Notes: a model not told the origin generated them from the letters alone. A stretch of 64,000 nt of DNA from Pelagimonas phthalicica (GCF_004364805.1 NZ_SOAP01000002.1:1054001-1118000), one strand, 5' to 3'; shown: positions 34,890 through 44,299, numbered from the stretch's first letter. Numbers and translations: made by a program.

Positions 34890-35357
34890 TTAGAGTTTTG
34901 ACGAGATCACACCGGTTGCAAAGCCGCCCATGCGCAGCTCGCCATACAGGCGCTGATACTCGATCTTGGGGCAGCGGTTCATCACCACATCCACGCCACG
35001 CGCCTCGGCCAGTTTCGCGGCCTCCGCGTGTTCGACGCCGATTTGCATCCAGATCGTTTTGAGTTTGGGAAAGACCTCCAAGGCTTCCTCAACAATTGGT
35101 GGCACATATTCGCTGCGGCGGAAAATATCCACCATATCCACAGTGCTCGGACAGTCTGCCAAGCTGCCCCGCACCTCTTGTCCGAACAGGCGTTCACCCG
35201 CATGTCGCGGATTTACCGGGATGACTGTGAACCCTTTCAGCCCTAGATACCGCGCCACATAATAGCTTGGACGCACCGGGTTCATTGACACGCCGATAAC
35301 GGCGATCACCTTGGTCCGACCCAGCACATCTTTGAGAAAAGTATCAGTATAGCTCAT
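34890..35357 (-). CDS. CoA-binding domain protein (YccU-like)
   Basis: A 155-residue Rossmann-fold protein with KVIAVIGVSMNPVRPSYYVARYLGLKGF, VIPVNP, VDMVDIFRRSEYVPPIVEEAL and WMQIGVEHAEAAKLAEARGVDVVMNRCPKIEYQRL. This is the full length of the YccU/CoA_binding_2 family, which binds coenzyme A or related nucleotides; the role is not established. It is a single-gene unit followed by repeat copy C. Confidence 0.88.
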   Translation of the reverse strand: MSYTDTFLKDVLGRTKVIAVIGVSMNPVRPSYYVARYLGLKGFTVIPVNPRHAGERLFGQEVRGSLADCPSTVDMVDIFRRSEYVPPIVEEALEVFPKLKTIWMQIGVEHAEAAKLAEARGVDVVMNRCPKIEYQRLYGELRMGGFATGVISSKL

Positions 35358-35382
35358 GCGCCCACCCTATCCGCAAATTCCC

Positions 35383-35416
35383 AAAAGAAAAGGCGCCCGG
35401 GTCACGGCCGGGCGCC
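35383..35416 (-). terminator. Rho-independent terminator after the DUF2235 gene
   Basis: On the minus strand GGCGCCCGG and CCGGGCGCC pair around a 7-base loop and are followed by TTTTCTTTT. It lies about 95 bases after the DUF2235 stop. Confidence 0.85.
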
Positions 35417-35510
35417 AGTTACGGAACGAGGGACAGTGAAAGGTTCGCAGGGGTTCCGGCCCTGCGTCCTGCAGTAGAGATAGGCGATAATGTCACAGTT
35501 CCAACCCCTA

Positions 35511-36593
35511 TCAACCTTTCGTGAAAAAAAATCTTGCTTTTGCGTTTCGCGCCACTCCGCCAACCTTATCAAGCCGCTTTTCCAGACTGCCATGCAGGCT
35601 TTCAGACGGGTCCTGACCAACCCGCCGCCTGCGCCGCAGCAGGAACAATTTGCCAAAGCCCTGCCATGTCCCGACCGAGGGGGCATTGGGATTGCATGGA
35701 AACCCTTCTCGCCAGTTACCTGGCAGGTCCAACCCACAGCTCTCCAGCTTTTCTATCATCCAAACCAAGGGGATATTGGCAAGCGGGCGGCTATCTCCCC
35801 GCGATCCGATCATCCCGCCGACATCGCCATGCGTGCCCCGAAACCACACCTGTTCCACTTGACCGGCAAACCCGGGCCGGCAGGCCCAAAGCACCGGAGC
35901 AAAGGCCTGTCGGGTCTCGTGATAGGCCAAGGCGTGAAAGCCATGGCGAATCGAATCACCCAGCTCGTGATTGTGGAATTCGTGGTTCTGCACCATGAAC
36001 CGCCAGATCAAGGGCAGGCGCAAACCCAGCGCTTTGACCGTATCCCAGACGCCAACCACCTCAATCGGGGCGCTGTCATGGCAATAAAGCCCGGCAAAGG
36101 CCCGCGCGGTGTCACCGTCTGGCGCGTAGCGATAAAGGCGATAGATCTGGCGGATGTTGCGTTCGGTCGCATGTTCAGCCTTGAGCAACCCGACCTGATC
36201 CAGCACCCCGGCCAATGAGCGCACCGCATAGGCCCCGCGCGAAAACCCCAACAGAAAGATCCGGTCCCCCGGCCTGTAGCGCGAGGCGAGATAGCCATAG
36301 GTGCGACAGATCTGACGGTTGATGCCGCGCCCCAGCACCACCTCATGGGTATTCTTCCAATCGCGCCATTGTATCCCCGCCTCATAGTAGAGCGAGGCCT
36401 GGCCATGCGCCTTAAGCAAGCGAAAGGTCAGCCCGGCATTGGTTTCCTGACCGCGTTTTAACGTCGAGGCGGTACCGTCCAAGATGATGACATGGTCGCG
36501 CGGACCCCGCCTTGGGGTCAGCGCCGAATGGTCCGAGGCAAAGCGCCGTCGGATCCACCCAAAAAACCTATCCGTCACCTTGTCGTTCTGCAT
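35511..36593 (-). CDS. DUF2235 alpha/beta hydrolase-like protein
   Basis: A 360-residue protein of the DUF2235 family (the same fold as T6SS phospholipase Tle1). Visible motifs: HVIILDGTAS at the start, GRGINRQICRTYGYLASRYRPGDRIFLLGFSRGAYAVRSLAG with the GFSRG nucleophile elbow, and VWFRGTHGDVGG with a conserved Asp/His. No signal peptide is seen and there are no type VI secretion genes nearby, so a housekeeping or lipid-related role is more likely than an effector. Its start lies inside the 3' end of the molybdenum hydroxylase gene (26-base overlap), so the two are coupled. Confidence 0.8.
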   Translation of the reverse strand: MQNDKVTDRFFGWIRRRFASDHSALTPRRGPRDHVIILDGTASTLKRGQETNAGLTFRLLKAHGQASLYYEAGIQWRDWKNTHEVVLGRGINRQICRTYGYLASRYRPGDRIFLLGFSRGAYAVRSLAGVLDQVGLLKAEHATERNIRQIYRLYRYAPDGDTARAFAGLYCHDSAPIEVVGVWDTVKALGLRLPLIWRFMVQNHEFHNHELGDSIRHGFHALAYHETRQAFAPVLWACRPGFAGQVEQVWFRGTHGDVGGMIGSRGDSRPLANIPLVWMIEKLESCGLDLPGNWREGFPCNPNAPSVGTWQGFGKLFLLRRRRRVGQDPSESLHGSLEKRLDKVGGVARNAKARFFFTKG

Positions 36594-38868
36594 CCTTCAA
36601 CATCTGCCAGACCCGCATCGGCGTGAATGGCATATCCGCCTGTTTGATCCCACGCGCCCAAAGCGCATCCTGAACCGCATTGGCAACCGCTGCCATGGCA
36701 CCCACAGTGCCTGCCTCTCCACAGCCTTTCATCCCCATCGGGTTGGTTGTGGATGGCACCGCCTCGGTCGCAAAGCGGATCATGGGCAAATTATCGGCGC
36801 GTGGCATCGCATAGTCCATAAACGTCGCCGTGAGCAGTTGCCCCTCGTCGTCATGAACCACCCGTTCACTCAGGGCCTGCCCCAGCCCCTGGGCCACGCC
36901 GCCATGCACTTGCCCTTCGGCCAGCATAGGGTTGATGAGGTTACCAAAATCGTCAACAACCGTATATTTTTCCACACAAGTTTCACCAGTTTCGGGGTCG
37001 ATTTCAACCTCGCAAATATGCGCCCCATTCGGGAAACTGCGCCCGGGCAAGGTTTCCGAGGCCTCCCAGACCAACAGATCGGTGCGCCCTGCCTCGCGGG
37101 CCAGTTGCGCGACCTCCAGCATGGTTGGTGAGACGTTTGAGCCCGAAACCCGGAACCGTTCGTCATCAAAGCTCACATCCGCGGCATCTGCCCCGGCCTG
37201 TTCCGCCAGAAACGCCCCGAACCCGGTGATCATGTTATCAACCGCCTTCAGGGTCACATTGGCCTGCACCGTCACAGACCGAGAGCCGCCCGTCCCGCCC
37301 CCCTGAGCGATGCGATCGGAATCGCCCTGAACAACCTGGATGTGTTCGGTCGGAATGCCGGTCTGATCCGACAGGAACTGCATGAAAACTGTCTCATGCC
37401 CCTGCCCGTTTGATTGAGTTCCGACATAGATGATTGCGCCGCCTTCATCAGTGAACTCGACCTTCACATCCTCATTGGGCGCGCCCAGAATGCTTTCGAT
37501 ATAGTAACACAAGCCCTGCCCGCGCAGCTTGCCCGCCGCTTCAGACGCGGCTCGCCGCGCGGCATATCCCGCCAGATCCGCCTCTTGCTCGGCGCGATCC
37601 AGCACACGGCCAAAATCCCCGACATCATAGGTTTCCTGCGCCTTGGTTTCATAGGGAAACTGCTCGGGCTTGATGAAATTGATGCGGCGAAGCTCCAGCG
37701 GATCAACCCCCAAATCCCGCGACGCGCGATCCATCATGCGTTCCAGCAGGTAAATCGCCTCGGGTCGCCCGGCCCCGCGATAGGCATCCACCTGCGTGGT
37801 ATTGGTATAGATCCCTTCGCAGCGCATATAGGCGGTGGGAATATCGTAAACCCCGGTAAAGACCCGCGCAAATAGATGCGACTGGATCATCTGGGCAAAC
37901 ATCGAATTATACGCGCCAAGATTAGAGAACGAGTGCAACCGGTAAGCGGTGATGCGGTTATTCTTATCAAAGCCAAGCTCGGCCATGCTGACCAGATCGC
38001 GGCCTGCATTATCTGTCAGCATCGCCTCGGTGCGGTCCGACATCCAGCGCACCGGGCGTTGCAGCTTGTCAGCGGCAAAGGCAGCGACAAAATATTCCGG
38101 ATAGGCAAAGGCCTTCATCCCAAAACCGCCGCCCACATCGGGATTGGTCACGCGGATGCTATCCTTGTCTCGCTTCAGCACCCGGGCCAATTCGTCCTTC
38201 ATGCCCCAGACCCCTTGCCCGCCAAAGGCAAGGTGCAACCGCCCATCCTGGATTTCGGCAAAACACCCCCGTGGCTCGAGCGAATTCACGATGATCCGGT
38301 TGTCGCTGACCTCAAGGCGAACAACCTTGGCCGCGTTTTCCAGCGCCTTGGCCGTCGCCTCTTCGTCACCCAGCCCATAGTCAAAGGCACGGTTATCGGG
38401 GCATTCCTCATGCACGGCGGGGCCACCGGGCAGCGGCTCCACATGCACCGGCAATTCATCATAATCAAACAGGATCAGCTCGGCAGCATCCTTGGCCTGT
38501 TCCAGGCTCTCCGCCACCACCATTGCCAGCGCCTCGCCGACGAAACGCACCCGGTCTTCAGCCAAGATCGGGCGTTTGGGGCGCGGGGCTTTTGACCCGT
38601 CGCGATTGGGCGCAGAGGTATAAGTCATCTCGGTGTCCAGCCCGGCCTCAGCCAAGTCCTGCGCCGTGATCACCGCATGCACGCCCTCAGCGGCGCGTGC
38701 CTCTTCCACATCCAGCGACAGGATCTGCGCATGGGCCACAGGCGCACGAAAAACAAAGGCATGCAGCGCACCCTCAGGCGCAATATCATCCACATAGCGC
38801 CCATGACCGCTCAACAGGCGCATATCCTCAACCCGTTTGACAGGCTGGCTTTTTCCGAAACGTTCCAT
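36568..38868 (-). CDS. Molybdenum hydroxylase large subunit (xanthine dehydrogenase / CoxL form II-like)
   Basis: A 766-residue molybdopterin-cytosine-dinucleotide-binding large subunit. The N-terminal part begins KRVEDMRLLSGHGRYVDDI; PDVGGGFGMKAFAYPEY binds the cofactor; the active-site loop is AYRGAGRPE (residues 362-370), the form II signature, not the AYRCSFR loop of true CO dehydrogenase; the catalytic Glu is in GCGEAGTVGAM. The usual FAD-binding and [2Fe-2S] subunits are absent on both sides (nothing in the 170 bases upstream), so this is an orphan subunit gene. The substrate is unknown; aldehydes or N-heterocycles are usual for the family. Confidence 0.85.
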   Translation of the reverse strand: MERFGKSQPVKRVEDMRLLSGHGRYVDDIAPEGALHAFVFRAPVAHAQILSLDVEEARAAEGVHAVITAQDLAEAGLDTEMTYTSAPNRDGSKAPRPKRPILAEDRVRFVGEALAMVVAESLEQAKDAAELILFDYDELPVHVEPLPGGPAVHEECPDNRAFDYGLGDEEATAKALENAAKVVRLEVSDNRIIVNSLEPRGCFAEIQDGRLHLAFGGQGVWGMKDELARVLKRDKDSIRVTNPDVGGGFGMKAFAYPEYFVAAFAADKLQRPVRWMSDRTEAMLTDNAGRDLVSMAELGFDKNNRITAYRLHSFSNLGAYNSMFAQMIQSHLFARVFTGVYDIPTAYMRCEGIYTNTTQVDAYRGAGRPEAIYLLERMMDRASRDLGVDPLELRRINFIKPEQFPYETKAQETYDVGDFGRVLDRAEQEADLAGYAARRAASEAAGKLRGQGLCYYIESILGAPNEDVKVEFTDEGGAIIYVGTQSNGQGHETVFMQFLSDQTGIPTEHIQVVQGDSDRIAQGGGTGGSRSVTVQANVTLKAVDNMITGFGAFLAEQAGADAADVSFDDERFRVSGSNVSPTMLEVAQLAREAGRTDLLVWEASETLPGRSFPNGAHICEVEIDPETGETCVEKYTVVDDFGNLINPMLAEGQVHGGVAQGLGQALSERVVHDDEGQLLTATFMDYAMPRADNLPMIRFATEAVPSTTNPMGMKGCGEAGTVGAMAAVANAVQDALWARGIKQADMPFTPMRVWQMLKDAERQGDG

Positions 38869-39038
38869 GATGGCCCCTCGCTTCTTGCTCGCTCAACGCG
38901 ACCGCGGTTTTACCCAGACATTCGACATAGGATTGGGCGGCGAAATCCAAGATTTCAGGCCGCCACATGGAATGCTGGTTATTCGCGTGTCCCTCAATGG
39001 CGACTTTAGTGCGAACGGCGCGACTGTCCAGAGAACGA

Positions 39039-40166
39039 TTACGGACGGCTGCTCAAAGTGATGATCTTGCAGGCCCCGTAACCGTTAAAGCGCGTGGTTT
39101 GTGCATAGGAATAGGCCCCGATGCCGGGAAACAGCAGGTAATCCCCCTCTTCTATTCCATCGGGCAATTTCATCGGCGTCGGCAGGCGATCAACGCTGTC
39201 GCAGGTCGGGCCAAAAACCACACGTTCACGAAAGCCCAGCGGCGGCTGCGGGCGCAGATCCGCCATCAGCTCAACCCGTTCGCCCGTGCCCAAATCGCGC
39301 CATTCGCTAAGACCGCCATAAATCCCGTCATTCAGGAAAACCGCCTCATCGCTGACCGATTTCACCCGCAGGGCCAGAGTAAAGCTTTCGGCAACCATGC
39401 CCCGGCCCGGCTCGCACACCAGTTTTGGGCGCGCCGCGCCAAAGGCACGGTCCACCGCCTGGTCAATCGCCGCAAAGATCCGCCCCAGATCGGGCAGCAA
39501 CCCGCAGCGATGCGCCGGAAACCCGCCACCGACATTCAAGCGATAAAGATCGACCTCAGCCGCCTTGGCCATATCCGCTGCCACTTGGATATATTGCACC
39601 CAGGCCTCGGGCTGGTGGCACTGCGTCCCCGGGTGAAAAGTGATTGAGGCGACGCCGCCGCGCGCCTTGACCGCGCGCAACATCTCAATCGCTGCCGCTG
39701 GTTCAGCACCGAATTTGGAACCAAAATCATAGGCCGCCCCCTGCACTGGCAGCTTGAACCGCACGGCAATCTCAGCCCCGGCAATATCGCCCAGCTTGTC
39801 CAGCTCGCTCATGCGATCCACAGACCAGCTGGTGATGCCGTAAAGCCGCGCCAGATCAATCTCATCGCGTGACCGGATCGGGTTGTGGTAATGCAGCCGC
39901 GCCGTGGGCAAGACCTGACGCACCCGCATCATTTCCTCGGGCGAAGCCACATCAAATGCTTCAACCCCCTGATCGACCAGAATCGCCAGCACATCAGGAT
40001 GGGGATTGGCCTTGACCGCATAGGTCACCTCACCCGGAAAGCCCGACAGGTAATCCTGCGCCGTGGCCCGCAATTGATCGGGGCTGAAAAAGAACAAAGG
40101 TTCATCCGGACGCTCGCCCTGCAACCAAAGCTGCGGCGAGGCGGCAAGCGTTTCATATTGTCCCAT
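39039..40166 (-). CDS. PLP-dependent decarboxylase, ornithine/diaminopimelate type (fold III)
   Basis: A 375-residue fold-type-III decarboxylase. The cofactor lysine is in VTYAVKANPHPDVL; HPGTQ and LNVGGGFPAH follow; the Cys of the active-site couple is in VFGPTCDSVDRLP. Overall length and the GAAYDFGSKFG segment favour ornithine or lysine decarboxylase activity, giving putrescine or cadaverine, over diaminopimelate decarboxylase. The ATG at 40166 is supported by AGAGGATC upstream. The space 40167-40382 contains only a weak repeat (GCGCCGGATG near 40304 and CATCCGGCGC near 40372). Confidence 0.85.
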   Translation of the reverse strand: MGQYETLAASPQLWLQGERPDEPLFFFSPDQLRATAQDYLSGFPGEVTYAVKANPHPDVLAILVDQGVEAFDVASPEEMMRVRQVLPTARLHYHNPIRSRDEIDLARLYGITSWSVDRMSELDKLGDIAGAEIAVRFKLPVQGAAYDFGSKFGAEPAAAIEMLRAVKARGGVASITFHPGTQCHQPEAWVQYIQVAADMAKAAEVDLYRLNVGGGFPAHRCGLLPDLGRIFAAIDQAVDRAFGAARPKLVCEPGRGMVAESFTLALRVKSVSDEAVFLNDGIYGGLSEWRDLGTGERVELMADLRPQPPLGFRERVVFGPTCDSVDRLPTPMKLPDGIEEGDYLLFPGIGAYSYAQTTRFNGYGACKIITLSSRP

Positions 40167-40382
40167 GATCACAGATCCTCTGGCAGATCCCGGCACGGCC
40201 CCGGCAATCGCCCCAAAGGCGTTCACTGACAGGCTCAACGCCTGTCATCAGGCGCAAAGGCAGACATAGTCCCATGGGCTGATCCATCTCTTCAAAGATC
40301 GACCGCGCCGGATGAGTCCGGTTTTGGCGGGTGCGGGGTGGGCGGGTGGGCGTGCCCGTCAAAAACGGTCACATCCGGCGCA

Positions 40383-41003
40383 TTACTCCGGCTTTTGCTC
40401 TGAGGCAACAGATTCTTCATCCAGCGCGTATTTTTTGAAAATACCGGTCTGGAACATGAAGAAGATAAAGATCGCCGCCGGCAGGCCAAAGGTCTTGAAA
40501 TAGACCCAGGTCTCGGTCTCCATCAGCCGCCAAATCACTTCGTTCAGCACGGCCAGCCCTAGAAACAATCCGGTGACGCGGCGCGTCAACATCATCCAGC
40601 CCTCATGTTGCAAGGGCATCAACCCCTCCATGACGACTTTGAGATAGGATTGGCCGCGCAACAGCCCGAGCCCCAGCGCGCCACCAAAGAGCAGATAGAT
40701 CAGCGTCGGTTTCATCTTGAAGAACCGCTCATCATTGAACCAGACGCTGAGCCCGCCAAACACCACGATCAGCACCGCCGTCACCACCTGCATGCGGCTC
40801 AGATGCCCGGTCAGTTTCCACAGCAAGCCTGTCGCGATCAGAAACAGGGGGATAAACCCGGCCGTCACCACGATAAAGCCCTGATACTCAGTGCCCGCAA
40901 AGGTAAACACCTCATCCTTGAGCTTGAGATAAGCGACAAAAAACGCCACCAGCGGCCCGTATTCCAGAACAGCTTTGAGGGTGGCATTGGATTTCTGACT
41001 CAT
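40383..41003 (-). CDS. yciB: Inner-membrane septation protein (IspZ/YciB)
   Basis: A 206-residue protein with five to six transmembrane helices. Family features: EYGPLVAFFVAYLK at the start, FKMKPTLIYLLFGGALGLGLLRGQSYLKVVM in the middle, and GWMMLTRRVTGLFLGLAVLNEVIWR. YciB/IspZ proteins act in cell envelope synthesis and division. It is preceded by a DMT transporter gene with a 33-base gap on the same strand, which usually means one operon. Confidence 0.92.
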   Translation of the reverse strand: MSQKSNATLKAVLEYGPLVAFFVAYLKLKDEVFTFAGTEYQGFIVVTAGFIPLFLIATGLLWKLTGHLSRMQVVTAVLIVVFGGLSVWFNDERFFKMKPTLIYLLFGGALGLGLLRGQSYLKVVMEGLMPLQHEGWMMLTRRVTGLFLGLAVLNEVIWRLMETETWVYFKTFGLPAAIFIFFMFQTGIFKKYALDEESVASEQKPE

Positions 41004-41036
41004 ATGGGGCGCTCCTTTGATCCTCAGATAGGGGCT

Positions 41037-41939
41037 TTAGCCGCCAAGCTCAACAACCACCGCCCCCAAAGCGATCAAACTCATCAGCGCAATGCGGCGC
41101 GGCCCCACGGTTTCACGCAGAAAGACCCAGCCGATCACGGCAGCAAACACGGTCGAGGTCTCGCGCAAGACCGCTGCCTCGCCCACCTTGTCCAACCGTG
41201 TCGCCAGCATGATCGAGCCAAAGCTGAAAAACGCGATCATCGCCCCCCAGAACCCGCGCATCAGCAAAGGGCGCAGATCCGGACGCTCGGGCATGCGCAG
41301 CCAACGCCGAAACGCCAGCGGCGGCATGGCGATCCCGTCGATGAAAAAGAACCAGGCCAGAAAGGTGAACGGGTCCGCCGTGGCGCGAATGCCATAGGCG
41401 TCATAGGTGGTGTAAAGCGCCACTAACAGCCCGGTCAGAACCGCCAGCCCCAAAGCGGCAAGCAACGTTTCACGCTCGGTCTCAAGGAACATGTAGTTAT
41501 AGACCGCCAGCCCAAAAATCCCGGCCAGAAGAATACCAACGCCCAGCCATTGAACGATGCCGAACACTTCGCCAAAGACGATCGAGGCCCCCACCACGGT
41601 AAAGAGAGGCCCCATACCGCGCACCACCGGATAGACTACCGTAAAGGCCCCTTTGGAATAGGCCTGACTTTGCAAGAGCTTATAAGTCGTGTGAATGACA
41701 AACGCCCCGGCAAAGATCGGCCACATATGCGGTTCCGGCCAGGGCACCACAAATAGCGCAAAGGGCAAGGCGATGAGACCGTAATTGACGTCAATCGCCC
41801 CGCGCATCAGAAACGGGTCATACCGCCCCTTTTGCAGCGCGCCGAAACAGGCATGCAAAAAGGCCGCCAACAAGGCCAGCGCCAGAGCCATTTGGTGCCC
41901 GGCCTCGGTGCCTTCCAAAGAAATCAGCCATTCGCTCAT
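41037..41939 (-). CDS. DMT-family (EamA) transporter
   Basis: A 300-residue protein with ten hydrophobic helices in two EamA repeats: ALALLAAFLHACFGALQKGRYDPF in the first and LLTGLLVALYTTYDAYGIR followed by SIMLATRLDKVGEAAVLRETSTVFAAVIGWVFLRE in the second. Such proteins export metabolites or drugs. The second repeat carries the typical ETSTVFAAVIG signature. Substrate unknown. ftsY lies upstream on the same strand, 80 bases away, with repeat copy D between. Confidence 0.85.
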   Translation of the reverse strand: MSEWLISLEGTEAGHQMALALALLAAFLHACFGALQKGRYDPFLMRGAIDVNYGLIALPFALFVVPWPEPHMWPIFAGAFVIHTTYKLLQSQAYSKGAFTVVYPVVRGMGPLFTVVGASIVFGEVFGIVQWLGVGILLAGIFGLAVYNYMFLETERETLLAALGLAVLTGLLVALYTTYDAYGIRATADPFTFLAWFFFIDGIAMPPLAFRRWLRMPERPDLRPLLMRGFWGAMIAFFSFGSIMLATRLDKVGEAAVLRETSTVFAAVIGWVFLRETVGPRRIALMSLIALGAVVVELGG

Positions 41940-41953
41940 TTTAAGGCCTCAAT

Positions 41954-42014
41954 AGGGGGCCAGCCCCCCGTCGCGTTCCGCGACTCTCCCCGGGATATTT
42001 GTGGCCCAGAGAAG
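41954..42014 (-). repeat. Dispersed 3'-end element, copy D
   Basis: On the minus strand: CTTCTCTGGGCC, ACAAATATCCCGGGGAGA, the hairpin GTCGCG-gaa-CGCGAC and the GC-rich hairpin GGGGGGC-tg-GCCCCCT. It begins 5 bases after the ftsY stop and ends before the EamA gene. Confidence 0.85.
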
Positions 42015-42018
42015 ACGA

Positions 42019-43287
42019 TCAGGATTGCTCCAACCCTGTCAGGGCAGCGGCAAATTCTTCGGGATCAAACGGGGCGAGGTCGTCGATTTGTTCGCCAACA
42101 CCAATGGCGTGGATCGGTAGGCCAAATTTGTCGGCCAGCGACACCAGCACCCCGCCACGGGCGGTGCCGTCGAGTTTGGTCATCACCAGACCCGACACGT
42201 CCGAGATCTTGCGGAACACATCCACCTGAGTGACTGCGTTCTGCCCGGTGGTCGCATCCAGCACGAGCAGGGTATTATGCGGTGCCTCGGGGTCTTTCTT
42301 GCGGATCACGCGGACGATCTTGGCCAGCTCCTCCATCAGGTCCTGACGGTTTTGCAATCGGCCTGCTGTGTCGATCATCAACAGGTCCGCCCCATCCTCC
42401 TGCGCTTTGCTCAGCGCATCAAAAGCCAGGCTGGCGGGGTCCGAGCCTTCGGGCGCGGTCAGAACCGGCACACCGGCGCGATCCCCCCAGACCTGAAGCT
42501 GTTCCACCGCTGCGGCGCGAAAGGTGTCGCCCGCCGCGATCACCACCTTTTTGCCCGCCGCGCGGAATTGCGAGGCCAGTTTGCCGATGGTCGTGGTCTT
42601 GCCAGAGCCATTGACCCCAACCACCAGCACAACCTGCGGCTTGGTTGGGTATAAAGGCAGCGGTTTGGCCACAGGCTCCATGATCCGGGCGACTTCGGCG
42701 GCCAGCAGGGCTTTGATTTCACTGACTGACAGGCGTTTGCCCATGCGGCCCTCGGCGATATTGGCCGAGACCCGCAGCGCGGTGTCAACACCCATATCGG
42801 ACTGGATTAGCAGCTCTTCCAGGCTTTCGAGCATGTCATCGTCCAACACGCGGCGGGTTTCGGTTTCTTCGCCCCCGCGTCCCAGGATGCGCCCCAAGAG
42901 GCCCGGTTTGCTCTCAGTTTCAGGGGATGCGGCCACCACATCCTCCAAAGGATCGGAGGAGCGCACCAATTCAGCTTCGACCTCTGCCGGTTCTTCGGCC
43001 TCAGAAGCTTGAGGTTCGGGTGCGACGACTGGCGCAGGGGCGGGATCTGTCACCGGCTCTTTCGCGGGCTCTGGCACAGCCTCCGGCTCGGGCGCGACTT
43101 CTGGCGCAGGTTCTGACGCGACCTCAGCAGCCTCAACCCGCGTTTCCTCAATCGCCGCGACAGCCTCTTGCACATCCACCTCGGCGGCGGCCTCTTCGCC
43201 GCCATCCTGCACAATCGCATCCAGCCCCTCATCCAGCTTGGACGAAGATTTGAACAACCGGTTCTTGAGCTTGCCGAAAAAGGACAT
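42019..43287 (-). CDS. ftsY: Signal recognition particle receptor FtsY
   Basis: A 422-residue protein. Residues about 1-120 are acidic (Glu/Ala/Pro-rich), the usual membrane-associating A domain. The NG GTPase domain follows with the helical bundle, P-loop VVGVNGSGKTTTIGKLASQF, DTFRAAAVEQL, DTAGRLQN, TKLDGTARGG and GVGEQIDDLAPFDPEEF at the end. It docks SRP-bound ribosomes at the membrane. The ATG is well placed. It is divergent from the lytic transglycosylase gene (100 bases apart). Confidence 0.97.
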   Translation of the reverse strand: MSFFGKLKNRLFKSSSKLDEGLDAIVQDGGEEAAAEVDVQEAVAAIEETRVEAAEVASEPAPEVAPEPEAVPEPAKEPVTDPAPAPVVAPEPQASEAEEPAEVEAELVRSSDPLEDVVAASPETESKPGLLGRILGRGGEETETRRVLDDDMLESLEELLIQSDMGVDTALRVSANIAEGRMGKRLSVSEIKALLAAEVARIMEPVAKPLPLYPTKPQVVLVVGVNGSGKTTTIGKLASQFRAAGKKVVIAAGDTFRAAAVEQLQVWGDRAGVPVLTAPEGSDPASLAFDALSKAQEDGADLLMIDTAGRLQNRQDLMEELAKIVRVIRKKDPEAPHNTLLVLDATTGQNAVTQVDVFRKISDVSGLVMTKLDGTARGGVLVSLADKFGLPIHAIGVGEQIDDLAPFDPEEFAAALTGLEQS

Positions 43288-43387
43288 CGCCTTGCCTTTC
43301 CATATCTGTCATCCCCACCTAATACGCCTTGAAAGGCAATAAAAGTCTCAGTTGACCCCAAGGGTCGAAACTCTCTTTAGTGATCTT

Positions 43388-44299
43388 ATGATGTTACGTT
43401 TTGTTTTCCTTGTTTTCCTGCTGGCCATCGCGCTGCCTGACCGGGCACGCGCCGATACGGATGAACCCGGAACGATGTGTTCGGATGGGGCATTCGGCCA
43501 TGTGCATTGCATCCGTCCCAGCCATTTTGTGCATGACACCTGCCAGGCCATCGAAGCCTTTGCCAAGGATAGCGCGCTTGATCCCGGTTTCTTTGCCCGG
43601 CTGATCTGGCAGGAAAGCCGTTTTGACCCCAATGCGCTGAGCCATGCCAATGCGCACGGCATTGCGCAATTCATCCCCTCAACGGCCAAGCTTCGCGGGC
43701 TGCGCGACCCGTATAACCCGGCCCAGGCTCTTGAATATTCAGCAGAATATTTGGGAGACATGACCAAGCGCTTTGGCAATCACGGGCTGGCGGCGATTGG
43801 CTATAATGGCGGGGAACGCCGCGCAAATGGGTTGATGGCGGGGACGGGTGGCCTGGCCAAAGAGACCGTGAATTACGTCAAGATCATCACCGGCCTTCCG
43901 GCTGAGATCTGGGCGCATAATCCGCCCGAGACCCATGACTATCGCTTGCAAAAGGACAAACCCTTTCTACAGGCCTGTCACGAACTTGCACGCAAACGCA
44001 AATTGTCGAAATACCCGCCGATTGAGCCGCCAAAACCCAAGTTGAAAAAATGGGGGGTCCAGATGGCTTTTGGCGTGACGAAAAAGCGCGCCCTTGCGCA
44101 GTATAACCAGCGGGTGAAACGCTGTAGCGCGGTGATCAAGGGGCAGAAACCCGATCTGGTCTGGCAGAAAAGCCGCGCCAGCCCGAAAGGCGGGTATTTC
44201 ATGGCGCGTCTCGGGCGGGACAGCCGCAACGGGGCCTGGGATTTGTGCAAGAGGCTCAAGGCGCGCGGCTGTATCTGCGCGGTTTACAGAAATCGTTAG
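43388..44299 (+). CDS. Lytic transglycosylase (SLT fold) with C-terminal SPOR-like tail
   Basis: About 303 residues with a signal peptide (MMLRFVFLVFLLAIALPDRARA), an SLT domain with the catalytic Glu in LIWQESRFDPNA, then AHGIAQFIPSTAKLRG and GLAAIGYNGGERR, and a C-terminal region ending GYFMARLGRDSRNGAWDLCKRLKARG, which resembles a SPOR-type peptidoglycan-binding segment. It cleaves glycan strands in the periplasm. The ATG at 43388 or 43391 is chosen because it begins the signal. Its stop overlaps the stop of the opposite gene by four bases. Confidence 0.88.
   Translation: MMLRFVFLVFLLAIALPDRARADTDEPGTMCSDGAFGHVHCIRPSHFVHDTCQAIEAFAKDSALDPGFFARLIWQESRFDPNALSHANAHGIAQFIPSTAKLRGLRDPYNPAQALEYSAEYLGDMTKRFGNHGLAAIGYNGGERRANGLMAGTGGLAKETVNYVKIITGLPAEIWAHNPPETHDYRLQKDKPFLQACHELARKRKLSKYPPIEPPKPKLKKWGVQMAFGVTKKRALAQYNQRVKRCSAVIKGQKPDLVWQKSRASPKGGYFMARLGRDSRNGAWDLCKRLKARGCICAVYRNR

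Noticed and set aside
35511-36593. Type VI secretion lipase effector
   Set aside because: DUF2235 matches Tle1-like folds, but no vgrG, tss genes or immunity gene is present in the window.
36568-38868. Aerobic carbon monoxide dehydrogenase large subunit
   Set aside because: The active-site loop is AYRGAGR (form II), not the AYRCSFR loop with the Cys of form I, and coxM/coxS are missing.
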